Shown: one piece after another, positions 28,320 through 36,993 of the stretch
Layout: every line of letters starts with the position of its first letter
Position numbering within the stretch: the stretch's first letter is position 1
Source: Betaproteobacteria bacterium
Lineage (GTDB): Bacteria > Pseudomonadota > Gammaproteobacteria > Burkholderiales > Burkholderiaceae_C
Assembly (NCBI GenBank): GCA_016704535.1
Contig: JADIZZ010000004.1
Coordinates: 310,001 to 374,000, forward strand
Direction: 5' to 3'
Length of the DNA stretch: 64,000 nucleotides
Notes under the pieces: generated by a model
The model's input: the letters and a program-made list of their open reading frames with translations, nothing else
Told to the model about the DNA's origin: nothing
Databases searched by the model: none
Made by a program: the position numbers and the translations under genes

Positions 28320-28395
28320 GGACACGGATGCTGCCACGCCACAGCGCGCGCAGTTTGCACAGCGTGCGCCGTGCATACGGCGTAGATTGGCGATC

Positions 28396-28686
28396 ATGGA
28401 CAACAAGACATGGGCCGTGCTGGGGCTGGTGGCCTGCGGTCTGGTCTGGGCCGGCATGGCCGCAGGCCCCGCACGGCTTCAGCGCTGGCGGACGAGGGCG
28501 CTGGCCCTGTGGCGCACGATGTTGCACCGACTGCGCAGCCCAGGGCAGGCCCGCCAGGCACAACGCGAAGCGGCCGAAGCCATCGAGCGCGCACGGCACG
28601 CCGCACCCAAGGTCGACCGTGAAGGCAACGTCTACCGCCCCGACGCCTTCAACGGCAAGCGCAGCGGCCGCGACAAGCTGCACTGA
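28396..28686 (+). CDS. Small single-span membrane protein of unknown function
   Basis: A 96-residue protein. After MDNKTWAVLGLVACG there is one transmembrane helix (about residues 5-25), followed by a basic cytosolic helix rich in Arg and Ala and a conserved-looking tail VDREGNVYRPDAFNGKRSG. It stops 11 nt before the ATG of the DUF1415 gene, so both are probably in one unit. ATG 28396 is the only sensible start. I do not recognise the family. Confidence 0.6.
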   Translation: MDNKTWAVLGLVACGLVWAGMAAGPARLQRWRTRALALWRTMLHRLRSPGQARQAQREAAEAIERARHAAPKVDREGNVYRPDAFNGKRSGRDKLH

Positions 28687-28697
28687 AGCCGTTGCCC

Positions 28698-29258
28698 ATG
28701 AACCCTATCGAAGACACCCAGGCCTGGCTCGAAGCGGCGGTCATCGGCCTCAACCTCTGCCCCTTCGCCAAGGCCGTGCACGGCAAGGGCCAGATCCGCT
28801 GGGTGGAGAGCCCCGCCACGCAGCCGCGTGAGCTGCTGGAAGATCTGGTGGCCGAACTGAAGGAGCTCGACGCCGCCGACCCCGAAGATGTCGACACGAC
28901 GATGCTCGTCTGCCCGCAGGCGCTGCTCGACTTCCTCGACTTCAACGACTTCCTCGACGTTGCCGAGGGCGCGATCGAAGACCTGGGGCTCGACGGCACG
29001 CTGCAGATCGCTGCCTTCCACCCGCAGTTCCAGTTCGACGGCACCGAGCCCGACGACCCCGGCAATTTCAGCAACCGCGCGCCTCACCCCACGCTGCACT
29101 TGCTTCGCGAAGCCAGCCTCGACCGCGCGGTGGAGGCCTTTCCCGAGGCCGAGTCGATCTACGAACGCAACATCGAGACGCTGCGCGGGCTGACGCCGGC
29201 ACAGTGGCGCGAAGTGTTCGGCGCGCGGGCGCCGCGGCAGCCAGGCGTCAGATCTTGA
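28698..29258 (+). CDS. DUF1415 domain protein
   Basis: A 186-residue protein that matches DUF1415 along its whole length: TQAWLEAAVIGLNLCPFAKAV, AAFHPQFQFDGTEPDDPGNFSNRAPHP and LHLLREASLDRA. The family is common in beta- and gamma-proteobacteria and has no proven function. The conserved CPFA cysteine and HPQFQF histidine hint at a metal or redox role. ATG 28698 is preferred to a TTG 6 nt upstream. The last 11 nt overlap the end of a convergent gene. Confidence 0.88.
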   Translation: MNPIEDTQAWLEAAVIGLNLCPFAKAVHGKGQIRWVESPATQPRELLEDLVAELKELDAADPEDVDTTMLVCPQALLDFLDFNDFLDVAEGAIEDLGLDGTLQIAAFHPQFQFDGTEPDDPGNFSNRAPHPTLHLLREASLDRAVEAFPEAESIYERNIETLRGLTPAQWREVFGARAPRQPGVRS

Positions 29259-29670
29259 CGATGCCCGAGGCCACGGCGCTGGTGGCTTCCTTGAGCTTCT
29301 CGCGCGCCATGGCCTTGCAGGCTTCGGTGCTGCTGCCGGGCAACGCGTCGTAGGCCGTGGCCATCTTCTGCGGGCGGAAGAGCACCGCCTTTGCAGCCGC
29401 GGTCAGCGGCACCAGCATGACGCGGGCGCTGACGATGCACGTGCCGCCCTTGATGCCGCCTTCGACCTGGCTGACGAAGGCAAAGCGGCTGCCCGGATAG
29501 ATCTTGAAAACCGCGGCCGGCAGGTTCTCCGCCATCACGGCCTTGGCGACATCGCCCTCGATAAGCAGCGCGTTCGAATGGTCGACCAGCGTCATCTTGA
29601 CGGTCTTCGGGTCGGCCGCGAAGGCGGCCGTGGACAGCATCAGGGCGGTGAGCAGGAGGGCTTGTTTCAT
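29248..29670 (-). CDS. Small exported protein of unknown function
   Basis: A 140-residue protein with a clear Sec signal peptide (MKQALLLTALMLSTAAFA, cleavage after AFA). The mature part of ~120 residues has few cysteines and a VFKIYPGSRFAFVSQVEGG segment. An upstream in-frame extension is ignored because the signal peptide starts at ATG 29670, preceded by AGGAGGG at ~8 nt. The 3' end overlaps the convergent DUF1415 gene by 11 nt. No family is recognised. It is likely periplasmic. Confidence 0.65.
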   Translation of the reverse strand: MKQALLLTALMLSTAAFAADPKTVKMTLVDHSNALLIEGDVAKAVMAENLPAAVFKIYPGSRFAFVSQVEGGIKGGTCIVSARVMLVPLTAAAKAVLFRPQKMATAYDALPGSSTEACKAMAREKLKEATSAVASGIVKI

Positions 29671-29726
29671 TCGGGTCCTGTACGGAGTTGCGACCGCGGC
29701 GATGTCCGCCACCGGCCGCAGTGTAA

Positions 29727-30446
29727 TCAGGTCGATACGCCGTCGGCAGCCGGGTCCACCGCAGTGGCCGCGGGGCTGTGCGCCCGCAGGCGAATCACAT
29801 CCTGGCTCAACCGGCCGGCGATCAGGCGCACCACTTCCAGGCCGAAGTCAGGGTTCTGGTAGACCAACTGCTTGAAGGTGGCCTCGTCGATCGAGAGCAC
29901 CGTGCAGGGCGTGACGCAGCGGGCGCTGCTGCTGCGCAGGCGGTCGGGCGCGAAGAAGGCGATCTCGCCGAACATCTGTCCGGCGTCGAGGCGGCGGCCC
30001 ACCTCGGGCAGTTCGATCTGGCCCGCTGCCAGGAAATACAGGCGATCGGCCACCGCACCGCGCTTGAAGATGCGCTGGCCGGCGCGGTAATCGCGGCTGC
30101 GCATGTAGGGACGCAGCCAGATCTCCATCTGCTTCGGGTCGGCGGTGCTGCTGGAGACACGCCGCGTCAGCTGCACCATCTGGCGCACGCGCCACAGGTT
30201 CACCGGCAGCAGCACCGCGTGCAGTGCCACCATCAGCAGGCTGGGGTGCACCAGGCCGTAGACGATGAAGCCGACGTTGCTGCCCACGGCCAGCCAGCGC
30301 AGCGGGATCATGGTGCGCACGAAGGCACTGACGATGACCAGCAGCCCGGCCACCGCGGCCGAGACCAGCGCCAGCAGTTCCTGCGGCTGCACCGCAGCGG
30401 CCATCAACTGGTCGGCCTGCACGGCCATGAACTCGGTAAGGGACAA
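29727..30446 (-). CDS. Membrane protein with cyclic-nucleotide-binding domain (Popeye-like layout)
   Basis: About 239 residues. Three hydrophobic helices (residues ~25-90) are followed by a cNMP-binding beta-barrel (about 115-220) with the phosphate-binding-cassette region GQMFGEIAFFAPDRLRSSSARC. The arrangement is like bacterial Popeye-type proteins and unlike CRP, since no DNA-binding domain follows. It could sense cAMP or c-di-GMP at the membrane. TTG 30446 has GGAAG 4 nt upstream, while ATG 30428 lacks a ribosome site, so the start is uncertain by 6 residues. It has no obvious operon partner. Confidence 0.75.
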   Translation of the reverse strand: MSLTEFMAVQADQLMAAAVQPQELLALVSAAVAGLLVIVSAFVRTMIPLRWLAVGSNVGFIVYGLVHPSLLMVALHAVLLPVNLWRVRQMVQLTRRVSSSTADPKQMEIWLRPYMRSRDYRAGQRIFKRGAVADRLYFLAAGQIELPEVGRRLDAGQMFGEIAFFAPDRLRSSSARCVTPCTVLSIDEATFKQLVYQNPDFGLEVVRLIAGRLSQDVIRLRAHSPAATAVDPAADGVST

Positions 30447-30634
30447 GGCGCTTCCGTGGACTGGGTCAGCAGCAGCGCCGGCAACGCGCAGGCGGCGCTT
30501 CAGGATGCTCGACGGTTCGCTGCGAAGCGTCGTCCAGCAGGTCGAGAGTGGTCAATTTCACGCTCATGGCGTGCGATGGTGCCATGCGGCTTGCGCCGCG
30601 TCACATCGTGGAAGCATGACCGGGCCTATGCTGC

Positions 30635-33283
30635 ATGTTTCTTGCGCAGCGAGACCCCAACGTGGACCGCCATTTCCTGACCCCGCTGTTCGACCCCCGG
30701 TCGATCATCGCCTTTGCAGGCGACCCCGACGGCGCAGCGCTCACGCGCGAGGCCGCCGCGTTGCGTGCAGCCCTTGCCGAAGGTGGCTACGCCGGCCCCG
30801 TCACCTGGCTGGACATCAACACCCACGGCACGCTGGGCGAACTGGCGCAGTCGCGTGCCGACCTCGCGCTCATTGCACTGCCGGCCGAACAATGCGCGGC
30901 GGCACTGGAAGCGGCCGGCCGCCTCCGCTGCCGCGCCGCGCTGGTGCTGACCAGCGGCCTGGACGCACCGAAGTGCACCCAGCTGCACCACATCGCACGC
31001 CAGCATGGGGTGAACCTGCTAGGGCCGAACAGCTTGGGCATCCAGCGTCCGGCCATCAAGCTCAATGCCAGCACGATGGGCCCGCTGGCCAGTGCCGGGC
31101 CGCTGGCGCTGGTGTCGCAGTCGGGTGCGCTCACCACCGCCATGCTCGACTGGGCGCAGCACCAGGGCGTGGGCTTCTCTACCGTCATCTCGCTCGGGCC
31201 CAACACCGCGGTCGAACTGCCGCAGGTGCTGGACTTCCTGACCGCCGACAGCGCCACGCAGAGCATCCTGGTCTACATGGAAGGCATACGCAACGCGCGC
31301 CGCTTCATGAGCGCGCTGCGTGCCGCGGCCTATTCCAAGCCGGTGGTGGTGATGAAGTCCGGCCGCCAGGCCGCCGGCAGCAAGGTGGCGTTGACGCACT
31401 CGGCAGCCATCGTCGGCGCCGACGACGTCTTCGACGCCGCGCTGCGCCGCGCCGGCGTGGTGCGGGTGCGCCAGTTCACGCAGCTTTTCAGCGCGGCGCA
31501 GTGCCTGGCCTCGCGCTTCCGGCCGGTGGGCGTGAACCTGGGCATCGTCACCAACGGCGGCGGCCCGGCCGTGCTGGCCGCCGACTGGGCGTCCGGGCTG
31601 GGGCTGAACATCGCCAAGGTCGACGACCTGGGCGAGAACGCCGACGCCGCTGCCTACGTGGCCGGCATGGGGGCCGCCGTGGCCGACCGCGGCATCGACG
31701 GCGTGCTGGTCATCCATGCGCCCAAGGTGGGCGTCGACACCGACGGCGTCGCCACCGCGGTGGCAGAGGCCTTTTCGCCCATGGCCAAGCCGGTGCTGGC
31801 CTGCTGGATGGGCGAGGCCCGCGTGCGCAAGGCGCGCGAGATCATGGTGGCCAAGCGCATGCCGGTGTTCCGCACGCCCGAAGGGGCGGTGGACGCCTTC
31901 AACAGCATCGCCAGTTTCTACCGCAACCAGCAGTTGCTGCAGCAGACGCCGCCGCCGCTGGGCGGTGGCGCGGTGCCCGACACCGAAGGCGCACGCCTGC
32001 TCATCGAAGGCGTGCTGGCCGAACGCCGCAAGGTGCTGACCGAGATGGAGAGCAAGGCGCTGCTGGCGGCCTTCCACATCCCCGTCACGCGCACGATGCT
32101 GGCGCGCAGCGCCAACGAGGCGATGCTGATCGCCAGCCAGCTGGGTTACCCGGTGGCGCTGAAGATCGACTCGCCCGACATCAGCCACAAGAGCGACGTG
32201 CAGGGCGTGGTGCTCGACGTGCACAACGCCACCCAGGTGCGTGACCGCTACAACGTCATGCTGCAGGCGGTGGCCAAGGCGCGGCCCAGTGCCCGCATCA
32301 ACGGCATCACCGTGCAGCCCATGGCCGGCCCGCGCGAGGGCCCGCGTGGGCGCGAAGTGTTCGTGGGCATGACCACCGACGAGGCCTTCGGCCCCGTCAT
32401 CACCTTCGGCGCCGGCGGCACGATGGTCGAGCTGATTGCCGACCGTTCGATGGAACTGCCGCCACTGAACCAGTTCCTGGCCCGCCACCTCATCCACCGC
32501 GCCCGCGTGGCCGAGATGCTGGAGGCCTGGCGCGGCACCCAGGCCATCGACCACGGCGCACTGGAAGCGGTGCTGCTGCGCGTGAGCGAAATGGTCTGCG
32601 CGCTGCCCCAGCTGCGCCAGATGGACATCAACCCCATCATCGTCGACGAACACGGCGCCGTGGCCGTCGACGCGCGCGTCGTCATCGACGATGCCGGCTC
32701 GACCCCGGGAAGCTACAACCACCTGGCCATCCTGCCCTACCCCACGGAGCTGGACCGCGAATGGCCGCTGAAGGGTGGTGGCGCCTACACCGTCCGCGCC
32801 ATACACCCCGACGATGCCGAGATGCTGCAGGTCCTGGTGCGCAGCCTGTCGCCCGAGAGCCGCTACTTCCGGTTTGCCAGTTCGCTGCCCGAGCTGCCGA
32901 CGCGCCTGCTGGCGCGCTTCACGCTCATCGACTACGACCGAGAGATGGCGCTGGTGGCGGTGGTGAAGGAGAACGTCACCGCCGAAGACGGCAGCGTCAG
33001 CGAACACGAGCGCATCGTCGGCGTCAGCCGCATCGTCACCAACCCCGACGCCACGAGTTGCGAGTTTGCGCTGCTGGTGGCCGACGACTATTCAGGCCGC
33101 GGCCTGGGCTCGCGGCTGATGCTGTCGATCGCAGACGCCGCGCGGCGCATGGGCCTGGCCGAGATCATGGGCCTGATCCTCACCAACAACGCGCCGATGC
33201 TCAAGTTGATGACCAGCCTGGGCTACCACGTGGCGCCGTTTGAGGAGGACCCGGACTTTCGGATCGCGACGAAGGCGTTGTAG
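30635..33283 (+). CDS. Protein lysine acetyltransferase of the Pat/YfiQ type (NDP-forming acyl-CoA synthetase-like fused to GNAT)
   Basis: An 882-residue protein. A CoA-binding domain (about 15-145), two succinyl-CoA-ligase-like domains (to ~465), an ATP-grasp domain (~475-700; LGYPVALKIDSPDISHKSDV, GREVFVGMTTDEAFGP) and a C-terminal GNAT domain (~715-880; VGVSRIVTNPDATSCEFALLVADDYSGRGLGSRLM) appear in order. Pat-type enzymes acetylate lysines of acetyl-CoA synthetase and other proteins, while the synthetase part is usually inactive and acts as a sensor. ATG 30635 is used; GTG 30662 is an alternative closer to the conserved part. It is a single gene and its targets lie outside the window. Confidence 0.9.
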   Translation: MFLAQRDPNVDRHFLTPLFDPRSIIAFAGDPDGAALTREAAALRAALAEGGYAGPVTWLDINTHGTLGELAQSRADLALIALPAEQCAAALEAAGRLRCRAALVLTSGLDAPKCTQLHHIARQHGVNLLGPNSLGIQRPAIKLNASTMGPLASAGPLALVSQSGALTTAMLDWAQHQGVGFSTVISLGPNTAVELPQVLDFLTADSATQSILVYMEGIRNARRFMSALRAAAYSKPVVVMKSGRQAAGSKVALTHSAAIVGADDVFDAALRRAGVVRVRQFTQLFSAAQCLASRFRPVGVNLGIVTNGGGPAVLAADWASGLGLNIAKVDDLGENADAAAYVAGMGAAVADRGIDGVLVIHAPKVGVDTDGVATAVAEAFSPMAKPVLACWMGEARVRKAREIMVAKRMPVFRTPEGAVDAFNSIASFYRNQQLLQQTPPPLGGGAVPDTEGARLLIEGVLAERRKVLTEMESKALLAAFHIPVTRTMLARSANEAMLIASQLGYPVALKIDSPDISHKSDVQGVVLDVHNATQVRDRYNVMLQAVAKARPSARINGITVQPMAGPREGPRGREVFVGMTTDEAFGPVITFGAGGTMVELIADRSMELPPLNQFLARHLIHRARVAEMLEAWRGTQAIDHGALEAVLLRVSEMVCALPQLRQMDINPIIVDEHGAVAVDARVVIDDAGSTPGSYNHLAILPYPTELDREWPLKGGGAYTVRAIHPDDAEMLQVLVRSLSPESRYFRFASSLPELPTRLLARFTLIDYDREMALVAVVKENVTAEDGSVSEHERIVGVSRIVTNPDATSCEFALLVADDYSGRGLGSRLMLSIADAARRMGLAEIMGLILTNNAPMLKLMTSLGYHVAPFEEDPDFRIATKAL

Positions 33284-33319
33284 GTCCGGGACACGATGCA
33301 CTGCCCACCCTGAGCCGGT

Positions 33320-34453
33320 TCACATACGCAAGCTGCCCCTGTCTCGCAGCGGCGCCGGTCGCGTCACGGCCCGAACCATCCACCGCGGCGACTTGAAGCG
33401 GACAATGCGCCAGTACAAACCGATGTAAGTGAAACCGAACAACGCCAGGAAGACGGCCATGAGAAAGCTGTTGTCCCAAAACAAGGTGGCCGGCACCACC
33501 GACAGCATGCATAGCAACCACAAGTAGGGCGAGGTCATAGAGTTGCGCCGCGTCAGTGACTTGGCTCCCTTGTCGCCCACCGCCCATCGCATCACGCGCC
33601 GATAGATCAGCGAGTGCAGGTGGATGCCATCCGGCATGCTGGGCGGCACAGAACGCAAGAAGCGCCTCCGGTAGATGGAGAACAGCGTCTCGAACACCGG
33701 GTAGATGCACACCAGCAGGGGAAACAGCGGCGACACTCCCGGGTTGCGAACGAGCAGCAGGATCGACAGCTCAGCCACGAAGAAGCCCAGGAAGTAGGCC
33801 CCGCCGTCGCCCAGGAAGATGAGGCCGGCCGGGAAATTCCAGACGAAGAAGCCCAGCACCGCGCCGATGCCCGCCACCGCCAGCGTGCCGACCACAGGGT
33901 CGCCGACCTGAAAGGCCACGTAGGCCAGCGCTGCGAGCATGATGACCACGCACATCGACGCCAGGCCGTTGAAACCGTCGATGATGTTGACCGAGTTGGC
34001 AATGCCGGCTACTGCGAAGGCTGTCAGCAGCGCCGAACCCGCGCCGTATCCCACCACCCAGTCCATGCCGGGAATGTCGGTGCGGGTGATGGCGGCGTCA
34101 AGGAACCAGACGGCCAGCCCCGCCGACAGCGCCGTGGCCAGCAGCCGGTATCGCGGACTGACCTTCTTGGTGAAGTCCTCCAGCAGGCCGGCGCCGAAGG
34201 CCGGTACGCCGCACAGAAGCAGCGCGACGGCCATTTTGCCGGCCGCCGGGTGCACTGCCCACAGCGCCGGGATGGCGCACAACAGGCCGGCGACGATGCT
34301 GAGTCCGCCAACGCGCGGCACCGCGTGGGCATGGAACTTCTGCGGGCCCGACAGATCGTGGTCGAGCGAGAAGCGGCCATGGCTCTTGGCCGAGTGAATC
34401 ACCATCAAGGTGATCCCCAGTGACACGGCAAAGGCGAGGACGAATACGAGCAC
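33320..34453 (-). CDS. Polyprenyl-phosphate sugar-1-phosphate transferase (MraY/WecA family)
   Basis: A 377-residue integral membrane protein with about ten helices. The signature loops are GIANSVNIIDGFNGLA (Asp-rich metal/nucleotide site), LIFLGDGGAYFLGF and the basic cytoplasmic loop DGIHLHSLIYRRV. It should move a sugar-1-phosphate from a UDP-sugar to undecaprenyl phosphate, the first committed step of a surface glycan unit. MraY itself is longer in other loops, so the WecA/TagO-type branch is more likely. The start is GTG 34453, 11 nt downstream of a possible TACAAT -10. It forms the left edge of the polysaccharide locus. Confidence 0.9.
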   Translation of the reverse strand: MLVFVLAFAVSLGITLMVIHSAKSHGRFSLDHDLSGPQKFHAHAVPRVGGLSIVAGLLCAIPALWAVHPAAGKMAVALLLCGVPAFGAGLLEDFTKKVSPRYRLLATALSAGLAVWFLDAAITRTDIPGMDWVVGYGAGSALLTAFAVAGIANSVNIIDGFNGLASMCVVIMLAALAYVAFQVGDPVVGTLAVAGIGAVLGFFVWNFPAGLIFLGDGGAYFLGFFVAELSILLLVRNPGVSPLFPLLVCIYPVFETLFSIYRRRFLRSVPPSMPDGIHLHSLIYRRVMRWAVGDKGAKSLTRRNSMTSPYLWLLCMLSVVPATLFWDNSFLMAVFLALFGFTYIGLYWRIVRFKSPRWMVRAVTRPAPLRDRGSLRM

Positions 34454-34719
34454 GGCGCGGATTGTAGTTTCTCGCCACTGGGCCTGCGGGCTATAACATC
34501 CAGAAGCGGAGCCTGGCCTTCGACTGTCTAGCCGCCCGTAGGCAGTCTCGTGTCTCGCCCGACCTGATCTTGTGGGCTCGAGTCAGCATCACAAGTCTTG
34601 TCCATGCGCTGACCGGCACGATGGGTTCACTGCTGGCTTGCCTTGGCAGACTCGTCGACCCGCAAACGCCGTCGCTGGTGCGGACAGGTCAGCTTGGCTG
34701 CATTGCCGCGGAGTCTTGC

Positions 34720-35829
34720 GTGAATCCCATCTTAGAAGGCTTTCGCTGTTTGGCTGCCCTGATGGTGATGGCACACCACTACAGCTATCTGCTCGACGAC
34801 ACGCTAACAGGCGGGCGGCTGCACTTCTTCCATAACGGCGTTGACCTCTTCTTCGTCATCACTGGATTTCTCTTCGCTCCCTATCTCCTGGGAGAGGCTC
34901 GGCAGTCAGTCAAGGCCTTCGTCATTCGCCGGGCATTCCGCCTCTACCCTCTGTATCTGATATCGATATCGGTGGCAGTGCTGAAAGAGTGGGGGGATAG
35001 GGAGGGGCTGGGCATTGCGGTTCTCAAGCACCTGCTCTTCTTGCAGGCACTGCCGGTTTTCGACCTCGCCAACGTGGGATTTTTCAGTCAGATCTACTGG
35101 ACGCTACCCGTCGAAGCGATGTTCTACGCCGTCGTTGCGCTCGCTTTGTACGCCTATCGGACTGCCGGCTGCGAAGACATGCCGGATGGTCGCTCCCGCA
35201 AACTTGTCAAACAGTTCGGAGCCGCGGCAGCACTTGGGTTTCTATTCATCTACTTGCCCGGCTTCGATTCCAAAAGCGAGGTCTGGGTCATCTGGCAGGC
35301 ACAATTACCAGCACTCCTTCTGCCCTTCTGGTTCGGAATACTGATTCACCATTTTCGATCAAATATAGAGCGGTCTCGGGCGTGGCGATCGACTGCCCAT
35401 GTTTCGGGCAGCGCTTTGTTGCTCGCGCTCTACTTGGCCTATCCCCAGGTCGCCGAGTCGGGATTGACCGCTCGGCCATTCGGCATCTTCAATCTTCTCA
35501 GTGGACTGGGCTATGCGTTGATTCTCGCTGGAACCCTTGGCCATGCCGGCCAGCTCAAGGGTGCCTGGGCACGCTGGCTCGTCCTTGCAGGCTCGTTGAC
35601 CTATGGCGTCTACCTGTTTCATGAATGGACACTGAAAGTCGTTCTTCGGATCTTCCCTCAAATATCACCGCTGTTCCAGGTCGTGATTGCCGCGGTGGGA
35701 GTGGTGCTGTTTGCAGCAATCCTGCATCGGACCATTGAGGCGCCTCTGCGCGCCTACGGGCGAGCGCTGGCCGAACGGCTGACGAAAGGCTCGTCCGAAC
35801 CGAAGACACCTGTTCACCTCGGCTCGTGA
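34720..35829 (+). CDS. Membrane acyltransferase (OafA/YrhL, acyltransferase_3 family)
   Basis: A 369-residue protein with about ten membrane helices. The N-terminal ILEGFRCLAALMVMAHHYSYL holds the catalytic His, and HFFHNGVDLFFVITGFL and the later SLTYGVYLFHE follow. It should O-acetylate a glycan at the inner membrane. GTG 34720 has GGAG six nt upstream (34710-34713) and lies at the start of homology, so it is preferred over a TTG at 34570. The gene is AT-richer than its surroundings and is flanked by opposite-strand genes, as for a locus-specific modification gene acquired by transfer. Confidence 0.88.
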   Translation: MNPILEGFRCLAALMVMAHHYSYLLDDTLTGGRLHFFHNGVDLFFVITGFLFAPYLLGEARQSVKAFVIRRAFRLYPLYLISISVAVLKEWGDREGLGIAVLKHLLFLQALPVFDLANVGFFSQIYWTLPVEAMFYAVVALALYAYRTAGCEDMPDGRSRKLVKQFGAAAALGFLFIYLPGFDSKSEVWVIWQAQLPALLLPFWFGILIHHFRSNIERSRAWRSTAHVSGSALLLALYLAYPQVAESGLTARPFGIFNLLSGLGYALILAGTLGHAGQLKGAWARWLVLAGSLTYGVYLFHEWTLKVVLRIFPQISPLFQVVIAAVGVVLFAAILHRTIEAPLRAYGRALAERLTKGSSEPKTPVHLGS

Positions 35830-35869
35830 CATCCTCGACCCTGCAAGATCCATCTTCGCCAGATCACGA

Positions 35870-36979
35870 CTATTCGGGTTCTGCCAAACCTAGCAACTTC
35901 CTGAACTTCTCTCTTGGACCCTTCATTGTCGAGGATGTGTTTATCAGATATACACACCTTTCATCTTCACGCTCCACCAGGGCACCAAAGCGCTTGTGAA
36001 ATCTGATTACGCTCTGGTTCTCCTTTACCACCTGCAAAAGTATCTTCTCGTAACCCAGTTGATCAAAACAAAGGTCGTAAAGCAATATAACGGTTTCAAC
36101 CGCGATCTGATGCGGATGCCCAGGGGCCATTATCCAGCTGCCGCCAGAAAATATATCCAGTTTCAGATCATATAGACGGATCAGACCAACTGGACTGCCA
36201 TCTTGTAATTGAATGACATAGTAGAATTCGGTCCCCTCCTGCTCTCGGACCTTATAATCGCGCATCCACCGCTCTTGCGCCTCGATATTGGAACTGGTAG
36301 CCGACAGGAATTTCTGAGACTTTGCATAGTTGCGCAGCGTAACGATGAACTGCGCATCCTCGAGCTCAACCAACCGGAGCGTGACATGCTTTCCTTGCAC
36401 GAGCTGCATGTCGGCTCGATCTTGCAGAACGCCCCGAGGGCTCAGAAAGTAGTTTCTATTGCATGCGCCGCATATTAGCGCCTTCGATAGCTTGACACCG
36501 CACTTGCATATATAGCCCTTGACTGTCGCTGGATTGCCGTATACGAGCGCGTGAGGAGGAATGTCCTTGGAGACCAGCGTGTTGGCTCCAACCATGGCAT
36601 AACGACCAATCGTCCTTCCTGCCAAGATGGTTGAATTGGCGCCGATGGAACTTCCTTTGCCTAGAACAGTTCTGGGAACAGTTTTCCCGTGGCGCTTGGA
36701 GCGAGGATACTGATCGTTGACGAAGGTGGTGTTTGGGCCAATGAACACATCATCTTGGACTTCGATACCATCCCACAGATATACTCCACACTTCACCGTA
36801 ACCCTATCACCCATTTTTACGTCGTTCTCGACGAAGCAGTGGGCATTGATATTGCATTCACGTCCGATTCGAGCTCCTGGCAAGACTACGGTGTATTGCC
36901 AAATTCGAGTATGTTCGCCGATGTTCTTCGATTGGATATCGTTATACATAAGACGTCCGCGAGGCACACCCTGTCCCAT
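35870..36979 (-). CDS. Left-handed beta-helix N-acetyltransferase (FdtC/WbpD-like) fused to a C-terminal GNAT domain
   Basis: 369 residues in three parts. Residues ~11-155 are a hexapeptide-repeat acyltransferase (MYNDIQSKNIGEHTRIWQ, GPNTTFVND, VYGNPATVKGY), like the enzymes that acetylate dTDP-3-amino-3,6-dideoxyhexoses. Residues 158-173 hold C-x-C...C-x-x-C, a possible zinc ribbon. Residues ~195-369 are a GNAT domain (LRLVELEDAQFI, PHQIAVETVILLYDLCFDQLGYEKILLQV) lacking a textbook R-x-x-G-x-G loop. ATG 36979 lies 15 nt after the Wzz stop; ATG 36949 (MYND) matches relatives better. Base composition is AT-rich. It probably supplies the acetyl step for the sugar made by the ketoisomerase and aminotransferase at 40.4-42.4 kb. 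Confidence 0.85.
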   Translation of the reverse strand: MGQGVPRGRLMYNDIQSKNIGEHTRIWQYTVVLPGARIGRECNINAHCFVENDVKMGDRVTVKCGVYLWDGIEVQDDVFIGPNTTFVNDQYPRSKRHGKTVPRTVLGKGSSIGANSTILAGRTIGRYAMVGANTLVSKDIPPHALVYGNPATVKGYICKCGVKLSKALICGACNRNYFLSPRGVLQDRADMQLVQGKHVTLRLVELEDAQFIVTLRNYAKSQKFLSATSSNIEAQERWMRDYKVREQEGTEFYYVIQLQDGSPVGLIRLYDLKLDIFSGGSWIMAPGHPHQIAVETVILLYDLCFDQLGYEKILLQVVKENQSVIRFHKRFGALVEREDERCVYLINTSSTMKGPREKFRKLLGLAEPE

Positions 36980-36993
36980 CGGCGTATGGGAAC

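Noticed and set aside
34454..34719. JUMPstart/ops element upstream of the glycan genes
   Set aside because: No GGCGGTAGC-type ops sequence was found here or at 40202-40452; only weak TATAAC-like hexamers without good -35 partners.
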